A stretch of 64,000 nt of DNA, taken from assembly GCF_026155325.1 (NCBI RefSeq), contig NZ_JAPFPW010000014.1:1-64000 (forward strand). Reading direction: 5' to 3'. A program made the translations under genes and the position numbers. Under the pieces are notes generated by a model. The model ran no database searches. It was given only the letters and a program-made list of their open reading frames with translations, and had not been told where the DNA came from. This document shows, one piece after another, positions 45,520-55,611 of the stretch. Each line of letters begins with the position of its first letter. Within the stretch, counting starts at the first letter, position 1. Source of the DNA: Desulfobotulus pelophilus (lineage in GTDB: Bacteria; Desulfobacterota; Desulfobacteria; Desulfobacterales; ASO4-4).

Positions 45520-45963
45520 TCATGCTGTTGCAGGTGAAATAGTAATCCATTGCTTGCCATCCCATTGTTTTCCGGAATGGATGGCCATGACAAAGGCGAG
45601 CCAGAGCTGTTCCTGACTTTTGAAGTGGTGGAGGCAGGGGTGTTCTTTTCTGTCTTCGGTACTGCCAGCCCACCTGTGGAAACGAAAGGTCATATCCTGA
45701 AACCGTATGCCGGGTATCTGTGCCAGATCCATGAGCTGGTTGAGCCTGGGAAGCCATACCCGTGACTCGATCCGTATGGTTTTCCCCCTGTAGAAAATGG
45801 CAAAGCCCTTACGGAAGGCATGCGGGGCCTCTGCCTCAATCCAGAAATGAATCCCGGCCTTGTGGGCTGGGGTAATGTAGACGTCACCCTGACTGGGTTC
45901 CCATTTTTGCTGAATCTCAATGGCTTTCCGGCACATGTACTGATATGGGAGAGACTGGTCCAT
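45520..45963 (-). CDS. Hypothetical protein downstream of mltG
   Basis: 147 residues, not recognised. The frame is open up to 46089, which would overlap mltG by about 120 bp. I chose the ATG at 45963, eight bases after the mltG stop and five bases after AGGG. The protein is soluble, rich in aromatic residues (FHRWAG, FAIFYRGKTIRIESRVWLP in part) and has no signal peptide. Proximity suggests cotranscription with mltG. Confidence 0.65.
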   Translation of the reverse strand: MDQSLPYQYMCRKAIEIQQKWEPSQGDVYITPAHKAGIHFWIEAEAPHAFRKGFAIFYRGKTIRIESRVWLPRLNQLMDLAQIPGIRFQDMTFRFHRWAGSTEDRKEHPCLHHFKSQEQLWLAFVMAIHSGKQWDGKQWITISPATA

Positions 45964-45970
45964 CACAACC

Positions 45971-46996
45971 CTATTGTCCTGAATTTCGGTTACCGCGCTG
46001 ATATTTCTGAACCGCACGGTTGTGTTCTGGAAGGTTGGTTGAGAAATGATGGGTGCCATCATTTCTGGAGACGAAAAAGAGGTAGTCACTCTGAGCAGGC
46101 CACAGGGCAGCCTGAATGGAGGCTTTTCCCGGAGATGCTATGGGACCGGGCGGCAACCCCCGGATATGGTAGGTGTTATACGGTGTCGGTGTCCGGAGAT
46201 GGCTTCGGGTGATGGAGCCGCCAAAATCAGGAATTCCGTAAATCACCGTGGGGTCAGTCTGAAGCCGCATGCCTTTTTTCAGCCGGTTATGGAAAACGGA
46301 AGAAATCAGGGGTCTTTCTTCCGGAGCCCCCGTTTCTTTTTCAATGATGGAAGCCAGTGTCACAATTTCGTGCACGGAAAAGCCCAGCTCTTTGGCCCGT
46401 TCTTTTTTTTCGTCCGTAAAAACCCGGTTAAAATGCTTGACCATGGTGTGCAGCATGGTTTCCACACTGTCCTGATGGGTAAAAAAATACGTGTCCGGGA
46501 AGAGGTAGCCTTCAAGGGTAGGAGCGGTAATGCCCAGGCGGATGGCAAAGGCAGGGTCTTTAGCTTGCCAGACGAAGGTTTCTTCTTCCACAAGCCCGGT
46601 TTGCGAGACCCTTTTGGCAATTTCTGTTATGCGCAGGCCTTCGGGCAGGGTGATGCGGTAGCGTTTCACCCGGCCCTCCACCATCATGTCCAGAAGATAT
46701 CGGGGTGAGAGGGCTGGAGACATGGCATAGGTACCGATATGAAGGCGTGTGTCTTTTTTTTCCAGACGCGCCAGAACCCGGAGGCGGAAGGAGGAGTGAA
46801 TCAGTCCCTCTCTTTCCATACGTTCGGCCACGGTTCGGAAGCCTTCACCCGGCCTGACACTGAAAAGAATTTCTTCTCCCTTTTCCTGCAGCGGTGTTTG
46901 TGCGTATTGCTGCAGCTCATTTCGGAGCAGGAGCCCTGTGATCAGTGCCAGTAAAAGAAGAACCAAAAAGGGAATAAAAAAGTAAGAGGGTCGCAT
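45971..46996 (-). CDS. mltG: Endolytic murein transglycosylase MltG
   Basis: 341 residues, standard for YceG/MltG, which cleaves nascent glycan strands and sets their length. An N-terminal membrane helix (residues ~5-25) is followed by a LysM-like part and the catalytic domain with the glutamate in ASIIEKETG near residue 217 and the VFHNRLKKGMRLQTDPTV segment. The ATG at 46996 was chosen because the signal-anchor begins there and GGAG lies upstream. Confidence 0.95.
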   Translation of the reverse strand: MRPSYFFIPFLVLLLLALITGLLLRNELQQYAQTPLQEKGEEILFSVRPGEGFRTVAERMEREGLIHSSFRLRVLARLEKKDTRLHIGTYAMSPALSPRYLLDMMVEGRVKRYRITLPEGLRITEIAKRVSQTGLVEEETFVWQAKDPAFAIRLGITAPTLEGYLFPDTYFFTHQDSVETMLHTMVKHFNRVFTDEKKERAKELGFSVHEIVTLASIIEKETGAPEERPLISSVFHNRLKKGMRLQTDPTVIYGIPDFGGSITRSHLRTPTPYNTYHIRGLPPGPIASPGKASIQAALWPAQSDYLFFVSRNDGTHHFSTNLPEHNRAVQKYQRGNRNSGQ

Positions 46997-47209
46997 GTAA
47001 AGGTGTCTCCTTGGGTATGAACGACGATACTCTATACATTCAATCCTGCGTTGTGTCAAAGTTGCTTGCCATTTTCGTAAAGGTTCCTATGTTGAAAATC
47101 CAGCTTGTTTTGTTGCCGCCATCGCTTGCCAGCTGGCATCTTTGACGATGATAATAAAGAATGTCCAGCCCCTGTACAGGCGCAGATGCAGCAACCGTAA
47201 GGAGGAAGA

Positions 47210-48373
47210 ATGTTGGAAAATAAAAGTGATACATCCATATATCAAGGTTTTGAGCAAGGGCCTATTCGCCCTCCCAGCGAGGCTGGCAGTCTTCTGATCC
47301 GGGTTACACGGAACTGCCCATGGAACCGGTGCCGGTTCTGCCCTGTATACAAAGGGAGCCGTTTCAGTTTGCGGCCTGTGGACCATGTTCTTGCCGATAT
47401 CGACAGTGTGCATGCCTGCCTGACGGCTTTGCAGGCCGACGCGTCAGGAGGCCCCGTGACACGGGATATGGTGACGCGTGCGGGAAAGGATTTGTCCGGA
47501 CCGGAGCTGGATGCGCTGCATGCAACACTTAACTGGATGGCCCATGGCATGGAATCTGTTTTTCTTCAGGATGCCAACAGCTTGATTATGAAACCGGATG
47601 ATCTCATATCGGTGCTGCGCCATATTCGGGACCGCTTTCCATGGATCAGCCGGATTACCTCGTATGCACGCTCCCATACCATTAAGGGAATTCCTGATGC
47701 AAAGCTGAGGGAGATGGCTGAAACCGGTCTGAACCGCATTCATGTGGGGATGGAATCCGGTTGTGATGAGGTGCTGGAAAGAATTCGGAAGGGCGTTACG
47801 CGGGGAGTGCATATTATGGCCGGTCAGAAAGTGAAGGCAGCTGGCATGTCCCTTTCCGAGTATGTCATGCCGGGCCTTGGCGGCAGGGATCTTTCTGAAG
47901 CCCACGCCATGGACACGGCCGATGCTCTGAATCAGATCAACCCGGATTATATACGGCTGAGAACCCTGGCCCTTCCGGCCCATACAGAGCTTTACCAGGA
48001 CTGGCAGGAAGGCCGTTTTGAGAAATGCAGCGGTGAAGAAGTGGCACGGGAAATGCTCGGTTTTATTATGGCACTGGAAGGAATTTCCAGTACCCTGACC
48101 AGTGATCATGTGCTGAATCTCTTTGAAAGTGTCAATGGAAGGTTTCCGGAGGATAAACCGCAAATGATAGCAGAAATCCAGTCTTTTCTGGATCTTCCGG
48201 AAAAGGACAGAATGTTGTACCAGGCGGGACGCCGGATGGGCGTGTATCGCGGAATGGCAGATTTCAGGGACCTGCAGCGCCGGGGTCGTGTGGAGGAAGC
48301 CTGCCGACGTTATGGAATCCGGCCGGATAATCTGGAAGAGGTGCTGGATGACCTTATGCGACGATTCATCTGA
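47210..48373 (+). CDS. Radical SAM protein
   Basis: 387 residues. The 4Fe-4S cluster motif CPWNRCRFC (Cys-x4-Cys-x2-Cys) is near residue 36, and the GMESGCDEVLERIRKG segment is typical of the Elp3/MiaB-like TIM barrel. The substrate is unknown. AGGAGG gives a strong start. Its stop overlaps the HemW start (TGATG), so the two radical SAM proteins are translationally coupled. Confidence 0.85.
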   Translation: MLENKSDTSIYQGFEQGPIRPPSEAGSLLIRVTRNCPWNRCRFCPVYKGSRFSLRPVDHVLADIDSVHACLTALQADASGGPVTRDMVTRAGKDLSGPELDALHATLNWMAHGMESVFLQDANSLIMKPDDLISVLRHIRDRFPWISRITSYARSHTIKGIPDAKLREMAETGLNRIHVGMESGCDEVLERIRKGVTRGVHIMAGQKVKAAGMSLSEYVMPGLGGRDLSEAHAMDTADALNQINPDYIRLRTLALPAHTELYQDWQEGRFEKCSGEEVAREMLGFIMALEGISSTLTSDHVLNLFESVNGRFPEDKPQMIAEIQSFLDLPEKDRMLYQAGRRMGVYRGMADFRDLQRRGRVEEACRRYGIRPDNLEEVLDDLMRRFI

Positions 48374-49512
48374 TGAAAAACAGTATGGGAGTTTACATTC
48401 ATGTGCCTTTCTGCAAATCCCGCTGCAGGTACTGTGATTTTTATTCCACTGCCAGTCTTCAGGCTATGGATGACTGGTCGCAAGCCATTCTGGATGAAAT
48501 AAGTCTCATGGAAAAACCGAAGGGAAAGGGGGTGGATACCCTGTATTTTGGAGGGGGAACTCCCTCTCTTCTGGATGCGGATGTGATAGGCCGGATTGTG
48601 GATGCTGTGGATAGCCGATACGGCATCCGACAGGGGGCTGAAATCACGCTGGAAGCCAATCCTGGCAGCGTTTCACCTCATAAACTGATGGAATTTCGCC
48701 ATGCCGGAGTGAATCGTTTGCATTTCGGCATACAGAGCCTGGATGAACAGGAACTTTGTTTCCTTGGCCGTAGCCACAGTGTGAAAGAAGCTCTGGATGC
48801 ATGGGATGCGGGAAGGAGGGCCGGTTTTTTCAATATGGGATTGGATCTGATCTACGGGCTTCCAGGTCAGGGCAGGGTCTTCTGGGAATCCGGACTGAAA
48901 AAAGCGCTGAGCCTTGGGCCGGATCATCTTTCCCTTTACATGCTTTCCATAGAGTCGGATACCCCCATGGGACGGGATCTGGAGGCAGGGGTGCTTTCTG
49001 CCCCGGATGAATCCATGGTGGCGGATCTTCTGCGGTTTACGTTGTACTATATGGATGCAGCCGGTTACCCATGGTATGAAGTCTCCAGTTTTGCAAGGGG
49101 AGAAGAATTCCAGTCCCGTCACAATCTCGGGTATTGGGAAAAAAAAATTTGCCTTGGTTTCGGACCGGGTGCCCATAGCTATATTCATCCCCTGCGATGG
49201 TCCAATGCTCCGGATCTTGCTTTTTATATCAACTCAGTGAGGCAGAAACAGCTTCCACGTATTCTGGAAGAGCCCCTGACCAGGGATGGGGAGCAGATTG
49301 AAGGGTTTTATCTGGGGTTCAGAACCCGCAAGGGACTGGATATCCAGGCATGGGATACTGCGTTTGGCGGTTCTTTTCATACAGAATACGGGGGTCTGCT
49401 GGATTATTATGAGCAGAAAGGTTTTTTGATTTGTGACAGCCGGTTCTGTCGTCTCACTGTGGAGGGAATGGTTTTTCTGGATGCCGTTACGGCAGCTTTC
49501 TGCTGTAGCTGA
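48373..49512 (+). CDS. hemW: HemW-like radical SAM heme chaperone
   Basis: 379 residues. The N-terminus GVYIHVPFCKSRCRYCDFYS has the CxxxCxxC motif (Cys14, Cys18, Cys21) plus the following Asp-Phe typical of HemW. YFGGGTPSLL and GVNRLHFGIQSLDEQ follow, then the HemN C-terminal domain. HemW delivers heme to respiratory proteins and is often misnamed coproporphyrinogen oxidase. The start overlaps the upstream gene stop by one base. Confidence 0.9.
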   Translation: MKNSMGVYIHVPFCKSRCRYCDFYSTASLQAMDDWSQAILDEISLMEKPKGKGVDTLYFGGGTPSLLDADVIGRIVDAVDSRYGIRQGAEITLEANPGSVSPHKLMEFRHAGVNRLHFGIQSLDEQELCFLGRSHSVKEALDAWDAGRRAGFFNMGLDLIYGLPGQGRVFWESGLKKALSLGPDHLSLYMLSIESDTPMGRDLEAGVLSAPDESMVADLLRFTLYYMDAAGYPWYEVSSFARGEEFQSRHNLGYWEKKICLGFGPGAHSYIHPLRWSNAPDLAFYINSVRQKQLPRILEEPLTRDGEQIEGFYLGFRTRKGLDIQAWDTAFGGSFHTEYGGLLDYYEQKGFLICDSRFCRLTVEGMVFLDAVTAAFCCS

Positions 49513-49542
49513 CAGGCGTTCTGTGGATGGATAACAGGCAAG

Positions 49543-49581
49543 GGCAGCTCCTCCTGTCGATACTAACCGACGGAAGGAGCT
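49543..49581. terminator. Hairpin between hemW and the DUF2333 gene
   Basis: GCAGCTCCT pairs with AGGAGCTG across a ~20-nt loop that itself contains a CGA/TCG pairing. It lies between convergent genes. No T run follows at once, so termination is a weak inference. Confidence 0.45.
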
Positions 49582-49620
49582 GGGATTATGCCGGTTTCTA
49601 CCTGTCTTTTTTGGGTAGGA

Positions 49621-50721
49621 TCAGGTGGAAATGGTTGCTATCAGAACACTAATGTAAAAGCGAGCCAGAGATATGTGGGTGGCAAGATTGGCTCTGTGAT
49701 TGGCGAGAAGCCCGCTCATGTCGCTATTTAAAATAATAAGTGGTTTGATTTCTTCTGCTTTTTTGCAGTAATAGATGGCTTTGCGCAGGCTGTCCAGCCC
49801 GTCTCGATTCTGCAGCATGGGATAAAAATCATGTTCTACAGCTTCAAGAATGATGGACATGGCATTGGCTACTCCCTGGGAATAATAGAAGTAATCGTCA
49901 GCCTTAAAAAAGCTGACAGGCCGTCCATCGCTTTCATGGCTTTTGATGAGGTTCTCATTGCAGCTGCCCAGAAGATTCTTATAGGCAATGAGCAGAGGGA
50001 TGAGATTGTCGGAACGGTTGAAAAAATTGGCATCGCCCTTGGCCAGTTGTTCCTGGTAGCGGCCCATTTCCCTGAGTCCTGCCTTATATTTTGACTCTGC
50101 TGATGGAAACCAGAATTTAGTGGGGCGGATCATGAACCAGTTCATGGCCTGCTCCAGATGCGTATTGAAGGAAGCCGTGCTGCCGGTTCGGGAAATATCC
50201 TCGGCCAGCTTCACGGCTGTTCTTCGTGTGACCTCAAGGGTACCCAGCTGAAAGTTGTTTACGTTGTCCGTGGGGCGGATCAGATCATTGGGCCGCCATC
50301 CCCAGAATCGTTCATACAGCTCGTGATGCATGGGCTGCATGGCTGCTTCCACAAAAGCCCAGCCGACTACATTCTGGGAAGTAGCCGTATTGGGTGGAGG
50401 CAAAGATGCTGCACGGGAAGACCGGGCAGGAGTTTCTGCAGCCATTTCAGTCCGGGTGGTTTCTCTGGGAGTGATGGTCTGAACATGTCCTTCACTTCCT
50501 GGGCGTATGATGCTCTGGCCTTCCCTGTCGCTGGAAGACAGGGAAGGTGCTGCTTCAATGGGATTCGGGCTGTCTGTTGACCGCATGATCCCGAAAATAG
50601 TACCGGTAAGCCATAGCCCGAAAAGAGTAAAAAAGATTGCCTTGCCTGCCTGACGGGTGGCAAAGATGCCAAAGGAACTGGTTTCCTCTTTTGAATTTTC
50701 TGTATCCCTGTCATTGTGCAT
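49621..50721 (-). CDS. DUF2333-family protein
   Basis: 366 residues. One N-terminal membrane helix (~27-47) and a low-complexity Ser/Thr/Pro linker are followed by the DUF2333 domain, recognised by WGWRPNDLIRPTDNVNNFQ, LEVTRRTAVKLAEDISRTGS and FWFPSAESKYKAGL. The function of the family is unknown; the domain should be periplasmic. AAGGA precedes the ATG. It follows selB by 36 bp and is probably in the same transcript. Confidence 0.85.
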   Translation of the reverse strand: MHNDRDTENSKEETSSFGIFATRQAGKAIFFTLFGLWLTGTIFGIMRSTDSPNPIEAAPSLSSSDREGQSIIRPGSEGHVQTITPRETTRTEMAAETPARSSRAASLPPPNTATSQNVVGWAFVEAAMQPMHHELYERFWGWRPNDLIRPTDNVNNFQLGTLEVTRRTAVKLAEDISRTGSTASFNTHLEQAMNWFMIRPTKFWFPSAESKYKAGLREMGRYQEQLAKGDANFFNRSDNLIPLLIAYKNLLGSCNENLIKSHESDGRPVSFFKADDYFYYSQGVANAMSIILEAVEHDFYPMLQNRDGLDSLRKAIYYCKKAEEIKPLIILNSDMSGLLANHRANLATHISLARFYISVLIATIST

Positions 50722-50757
50722 GGTGGGTCCTTATGGGCGTTGTTTTTTAGAAAAAGT

Positions 50758-52722
50758 TTATCTTTCCATTGGGTTCTGTTTCCTGAGCTTCCGTGTGTCA
50801 CCGATGCGGATGGTCAGGTGAATGCCGTCAAAATATTCCATGAGCGGTATGACATATTTTCGTGCAATACCGCCGCAGACTTCCTTGAATTGAGTTGGAT
50901 TCATTTCTTCATTTTGAAGGAGAAAGTCAACTACTTTTTCCTGAAGTTCATCCAGAGAAGTCCGATAAAAATAAAGTTCTTCCTTTACCCTGACCATGAG
51001 ATTTTCCCGGATAAGAATTTTCATCACATCCGGAGCTGCCTGGGCCTGTCCCTTGTCCAGCGTTCTTACTATTTCCCGGAAATAGGGAGGGGTGATGCCC
51101 GCTTCCTTGTAGACGGCGAGAATTCTTTCCCGCAGGGCTTCCTGATCCACCTGAAGGGCAACCTTGTGGGTGCTGAGCCGGACAATTTCTTCTTCCTGTA
51201 CCATTTGCCCATCTTTTACCAGCTGGTTCAGGATCTGGTTGAGAAGGCGAGGCTGAATATAGGAAGGGAACTTGCTTTTCAGCTCTTCTTTGGGCAGGCC
51301 TTCTTTCAGAGGGTGGGACTGATGAAACTTTTCCAGGTAGTCCGTTGCAAAATAGCAGAGCCTTGTAAAGGCATCTGCATGAATATAGCTTTTGGCTTCC
51401 TTATCCATAACCAGAATGGTCCGGTTGGAAAGGAGTTTCTGCAGGATTCCGCCCAGCTGTTTTTCCGAGAGGTTGGTCACCAGTCTGAGGTCGGAGAGGG
51501 TGGAGCCTACAGCCCCCGCCTGAAGCAGGTGGAAGGCAGCGGCTTCTTCACTTCCGGACTCACTGAGATGGTTGAGCCCCTCAATGATTGAATCCTGGAA
51601 CCGTTTGTGCTTTCGGGGTACGGGGTTCAGTATGGTGCCGCCCCCGATGGTTCGGACAGGGGAGTAGGAGCGTACCACATAGCGGTCATCCCGAACGCAG
51701 ACCATGGGAGTGTCAAAACGGAACTGGACAGGTGCTTTTTCTCCGGGGGACAGGGTATCCCTGTCAAGGAGAATGGTGAGCGCTGTGATTTCGCTGGTAC
51801 CCGTATGAAAACGGACGCGGGTGCGGTTTTTCAGGGGCTTTTCATTGCTGGGCAGATAGTGAAAATCCGCATCCACCATGAAGGTATTTTTCAGAGCGTC
51901 TACGGGGGCAATGACATCTCCTCGCTGCACTTCCGAAAGATCCAGGCCCTGAAAGTTCATGGCAGTTCTCTGACCGCATACCGCTGCCGTGACGTTGTTG
52001 TTGTGAACCTGCAGTCCCCGTACGCGGGACTGGGTCAGGGCGGGATATACCATTACGGTATCGCCCGTGCTGACGGAACCGGAAATCAGGGTTCCGGTAA
52101 TCACGGTACCAAAGCCCTTCATGGAGAAGGCTCTGTCTACAGGGAGTCTGAAAACGGTAGTGTTACGGATGTCCGGTACCAGATAGGCCATATGGGCGAT
52201 GGTACGAATCAGTTCTTCCAGGCCCTGACCCGTATGGGAGGAAACAGGGATGATGGGTGCTTCGGCAAGAAAGCTATCGGAAAGAAAATCTCTGACATCT
52301 TCCGTGACCATTTCGAGCCATTCTTCATCCACCAAATCGCACTTGGTGAGTACCACAATACCCTGGCGGATGCCCAGTAGAGAACATATTTCCAAATGCT
52401 CACGGGTCTGGGGCATGGTGCCTTCGTCGGCTGCAATGACCATTGCAACGATGTCGATGCCTGAAGCACCGGCAACCATGTTTTTGACAAATTTTTCATG
52501 ACCGGGTACATCCACAACCCCGAGACGTCTGCCGTCCGGGAGGTTGAGAGAGGCAAATCCTAACTCAATGGTGATACCCCGTTTTTTTTCTTCTTTCAGT
52601 CGGTCTGTGTCCGTTCCCGTAAGCGCACGAACAAGGCTTGTTTTCCCATGATCGATATGACCGGCTGTGCCGAGAATAATTTCTTTCAAAATACCGCAAG
52701 GCTCCGTTGGAGAAGTGTGCAT
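50758..52722 (-). CDS. selB: Selenocysteine-specific elongation factor SelB
   Basis: 654 residues. SelB is a GTPase that brings Sec-tRNA to UGA codons marked by a SECIS hairpin. GTPase motifs are [14 protein letters not shown] near residue 19, DVPGHEKFV near 71 and TKCD near 126. After the EF-Tu-like domains, four winged-helix domains fill the C-terminal half and bind the mRNA hairpin. The ATG at 52722 has no clear ribosome site; a TTG at 52689 would give the family-typical N-terminus [11 protein letters not shown] and may be the true start. selA and selC are not in the window. Confidence 0.95.
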   Translation of the reverse strand: MHTSPTEPCGILKEIILGTAGHIDHGKTSLVRALTGTDTDRLKEEKKRGITIELGFASLNLPDGRRLGVVDVPGHEKFVKNMVAGASGIDIVAMVIAADEGTMPQTREHLEICSLLGIRQGIVVLTKCDLVDEEWLEMVTEDVRDFLSDSFLAEAPIIPVSSHTGQGLEELIRTIAHMAYLVPDIRNTTVFRLPVDRAFSMKGFGTVITGTLISGSVSTGDTVMVYPALTQSRVRGLQVHNNNVTAAVCGQRTAMNFQGLDLSEVQRGDVIAPVDALKNTFMVDADFHYLPSNEKPLKNRTRVRFHTGTSEITALTILLDRDTLSPGEKAPVQFRFDTPMVCVRDDRYVVRSYSPVRTIGGGTILNPVPRKHKRFQDSIIEGLNHLSESGSEEAAAFHLLQAGAVGSTLSDLRLVTNLSEKQLGGILQKLLSNRTILVMDKEAKSYIHADAFTRLCYFATDYLEKFHQSHPLKEGLPKEELKSKFPSYIQPRLLNQILNQLVKDGQMVQEEEIVRLSTHKVALQVDQEALRERILAVYKEAGITPPYFREIVRTLDKGQAQAAPDVMKILIRENLMVRVKEELYFYRTSLDELQEKVVDFLLQNEEMNPTQFKEVCGGIARKYVIPLMEYFDGIHLTIRIGDTRKLRKQNPMER

Positions 52723-52910
52723 GTGGCAGGCGTTCGTTTGGGAAGAACCTCCAGATTTAGAAGGTCGAACGCCATGGAATCCTGTATGAATTAGTGCATA
52801 AGGCCTTCCGGGTCAAGATTTCCTTTTAAAAGGTCCTTTCTTTTTCCGGATGAAAGAAAAAAAGCCTTGCATTTTTTTACCGCCACAGATATAAGCAATC
52901 TCGTTTTTGT

Positions 52911-52987
52911 GGTGGGTATAGCTCAGTTGGCAGAGCACAAGGTTGTGGTCCTTGGGGTCGAGGGTTCGAGCCCCTCTACTCACCCCA
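52911..52987 (+). tRNA. tRNA-His (anticodon GTG)
   Basis: A cloverleaf with acceptor stem GTGGGTA/TACTCAC, anticodon loop TTGTGGT and TTCGAGC in the T arm. The extra G at position -1 (52911) opposite discriminator C is the hallmark of tRNA-His. CCA is encoded. Confidence 0.97.
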
Positions 52988-52998
52988 TAAAAAACTCT

Positions 52999-53075
<77 letters not shown>

Positions 53076-53086
53076 TAAAAAGTAAG

Positions 53087-53118
53087 GGTTTACAGCTTAG
53101 AGCTGTAAACCTTTTTTT
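53087..53118 (+). terminator. Rho-independent terminator after the tRNA pair
   Basis: GGTTTACAGCT (53087-53097) pairs perfectly with AGCTGTAAACC (53101-53111) over a 3-nt loop, followed by seven T residues. It ends the tRNA-His/tRNA-Arg transcript. Confidence 0.96.
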
Positions 53119-53793
53119 TATTGTTTTTAATTAATCCCAGTTTTTCAACTGACGCAGCTGGAATTTATCGGAACAACTTTTGGATTCAGAATGGTATTCT
53201 GCAAGGTTTACGTTTCTGAAAAATGACAAGTCACCTCCACTCGCACATCTGCAGCCTTCCACCGTCCCGCTGCCATCAATCAATCCCGTACCGATCCGCC
53301 TGTTCTGGATACCCGAAATATGCGGATTTCCATAAGGGATTTTTAATCATAAAAAACCGCCCCGCTGTGGGAACGTGCTTTGGTTTTTTATGAATCAGGG
53401 CTGATTAAAAAAGATAATAATCACTGTCCGCTGTGCACGAGACGAACCGGTTAGTACAAATTCTGGCTGTTCCCGTAGACAAGGCCGGACCTGGTACCGG
53501 CGGAAAAGGCTTTGTCACTGTTGTCGGCAGCGGGCAAGGAGGACTAAAACCGGCCATCGTCAGTCGGAACGCTTTTCCTGTAAAATGAGGACAGGGATGG
53601 ACAATGAGCCGTGTACGAAACCTGTCCCCACGGTTTCGTGTGAGGGTAGTGCTGGGGTGGTTACTTACCGGTGTACTGGCAGGGTTAAGGATTGTATTTC
53701 TTATACTCATTATATAGATACAATAGTACTATTGGGTGAAAGGCTCGCTGCGCGTCATTCCTTTTCCTGCTTATGAACTGTCTGGATGGGTAT
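53119..53793. other. 675-bp gap with a nested hairpin and a palindrome
   Basis: No coding frame with a ribosome site or recognisable protein was found. A perfect 12-bp stem TCATAAAAAACC/GGTTTTTTATGA (53347-53358 with 53382-53393) sits inside a second pair TTTTAATCA/TGATTAAAA (around 53341-53349 and 53402-53410). CAATAGTACTATTG at 53721-53734 is a perfect 14-bp palindrome about 60 bp before cardiolipin synthase and may be an operator. The rest appears featureless and may be decayed sequence. Confidence 0.5.
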
Positions 53794-55218
53794 ATGCTTA
53801 CGCTGATTGCTGTTTTGGTTACCGTTGTGGAGGTTCTGGCCATTCTCATGGCGATTCATGCTGTGATGTATGCCAGAAGTTCCCAGGGGGCAGTGGCTTG
53901 GGTGATTGCACTGATCACTTTTCCATGGCTGACGCTGCCCTTTTACTGGGTTTTCGGAAGAAATAAGTTTCATGGTTATCTGGAGGCTCTTCGGCAGGGC
54001 TCCCTGGAAAAAGCCCGTGAAGTGAAGGAGCAGATAGAGACTCTGGAAAGATACCGTGCGTTTTCTCCTGAAGATCAGCCGGACACATACCGGCTATTTG
54101 AAAGTCTTGCACGAGCACCTTTTACCCGTGGCAACAAGGTTCGGCTTCTTGTGAATGGGAAGGCTACATTTGAAGCCATTTTTTCAGCCATAGGAGAAGC
54201 GGAAAATTATATTCTGCTGGAATTTTTTATTGTGCGGGATGACGCTCTGGGCCTGCGACTGCAGAAGCTTCTCATGGAAAAAGCCAGGGCAGGCGTCAGG
54301 GTGTATTTTCTCTATGATGAGATCGGCAGTCGTAAACTGAAAGCCGGGTATGGTCGCAGGTTGAGGGATGCGGGTGTGCAGTTCCGGCCTTTTTTTACCC
54401 GCAGGGGTTTTTTTAACCGGTTTCAGCTGAATTTCCGCAATCATCGTAAAATTGTTGTGGTGGACGGCAGGGAAGCTTTTGTGGGCGGGCATAATGTGGG
54501 AAGGGAGTATCTTGGGAAAAGCAGGAGGTTCGGTTTTTGGCGGGATACCCATATGGGCGTACGGGGGCCGGCAGTTCTTGCGGTCCAGCGGGTGTTTGAA
54601 GGGGACTGGTATTGGGCCACAAGAGCGACACTTTCTCTGCGTAGGGATCCGGAAAATGAAGAGGGGATGGGTACCCCTCTTCTGGTTCTACCCACGGATC
54701 CTGCCCACAATCTCGAAGCATGTTCCCTTTTTTTTGTGAATGCCATTCTGGCTGCCAGAAAAAGAGTCTGGATTGCAAGCCCCTATTTTGTTCCCAACGA
54801 TGCTGTGATGCAGGCCTTGCAGACAGCCGCTCTACGGGGTGTGGATGTACGTATTCTGCTTCCATCCCGTTCGGATTTCTGGCTGGTTCATCTGGCCGGT
54901 TATGCCTATCTGCAGAAACTGGCCATGGAAGGCATTCGTATTTTTCGGTATCTTCCGGGGTTTTTGCACCAGAAAGTGATGCTGGTGGATGATCAGTTTG
55001 CAGCCGTTGGTACGGCCAATGCCGATAACAGATCCTTTTATCTGAACTTTGAAATCACGCTGATTGCAGCGGACTCAAAAGTGGCGGAGACTGTCGGGGA
55101 GATGCTGCAGAGAGATTTTAACGTTTCCTGTGAGGTCAATGCTCAAAGCCTGCCAAAACCTTTGTGGTTTTATCGTTTTGCCGTTCGTTTTGCAGGTCTC
55201 TTTTCTCCCGTGCTGTGA
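53794..55218 (+). CDS. cls: Cardiolipin synthase (phospholipase D family)
   Basis: 474 residues. Joins two phosphatidylglycerol molecules at the inner membrane. Two N-terminal membrane helices (~1-60) are followed by two HKD motifs: NHRKIVVVDGREAFVGGHN near residue 216 and LHQKVMLVDDQFAAVGTAN near residue 394. The ATG at 53794 has GGATGGG five bases upstream; the earlier ATG at 53773 has none. It overlaps the convergent small gene by 49 bp. Confidence 0.93.
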   Translation: MLTLIAVLVTVVEVLAILMAIHAVMYARSSQGAVAWVIALITFPWLTLPFYWVFGRNKFHGYLEALRQGSLEKAREVKEQIETLERYRAFSPEDQPDTYRLFESLARAPFTRGNKVRLLVNGKATFEAIFSAIGEAENYILLEFFIVRDDALGLRLQKLLMEKARAGVRVYFLYDEIGSRKLKAGYGRRLRDAGVQFRPFFTRRGFFNRFQLNFRNHRKIVVVDGREAFVGGHNVGREYLGKSRRFGFWRDTHMGVRGPAVLAVQRVFEGDWYWATRATLSLRRDPENEEGMGTPLLVLPTDPAHNLEACSLFFVNAILAARKRVWIASPYFVPNDAVMQALQTAALRGVDVRILLPSRSDFWLVHLAGYAYLQKLAMEGIRIFRYLPGFLHQKVMLVDDQFAAVGTANADNRSFYLNFEITLIAADSKVAETVGEMLQRDFNVSCEVNAQSLPKPLWFYRFAVRFAGLFSPVL

Positions 55219-55484
55219 TCACCGGGAGAGCTCTGTCCATTATTATCTTTGTTTTCCGATGGAGGGGAGCGGAAGGTACGAATCCGGAAGAAGGAAATGA
55301 TGGCAAAGGTAATACTGAGCAGTATGATGAAATTGGCGGCAAAGAAAAACAGGATAAAGTAGCCCGGTTCTTCAAGGTGGTAGGCAATTCGTAGCACCAG
55401 TATGCCGAACAGGGCAAAAGCAAGGGACAGCAGGATGAGAAAGCCGTAAAAAAGCTGGTAACCGGATGCAAAGAAAAATTTCAT
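55170..55484 (-). CDS. Small two-helix membrane protein
   Basis: 104 residues, not recognised. GAGGAG six bases upstream selects the ATG at 55484. Two long hydrophobic helices (~7-32 and ~40-63) are followed by a basic, disordered cytoplasmic tail ending in KRPAKRTAKR. Its 3' end overlaps the end of cls on the opposite strand by 49 bp. Confidence 0.65.
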   Translation of the reverse strand: MKFFFASGYQLFYGFLILLSLAFALFGILVLRIAYHLEEPGYFILFFFAANFIILLSITFAIISFFRIRTFRSPPSENKDNNGQSSPGDHSTGEKRPAKRTAKR

Positions 55485-55611
55485 GATGGGCTCCTCTCTT
55501 GCGGGTTGTGACATCATTTTGTCCTGCATCTGACGCCATTGAAATGGACAGTCTGGCTGATACACGAAAATGGGCTGCAAGGTCACGTTTTTTCTTAAGG
55601 AATGGAGTACA

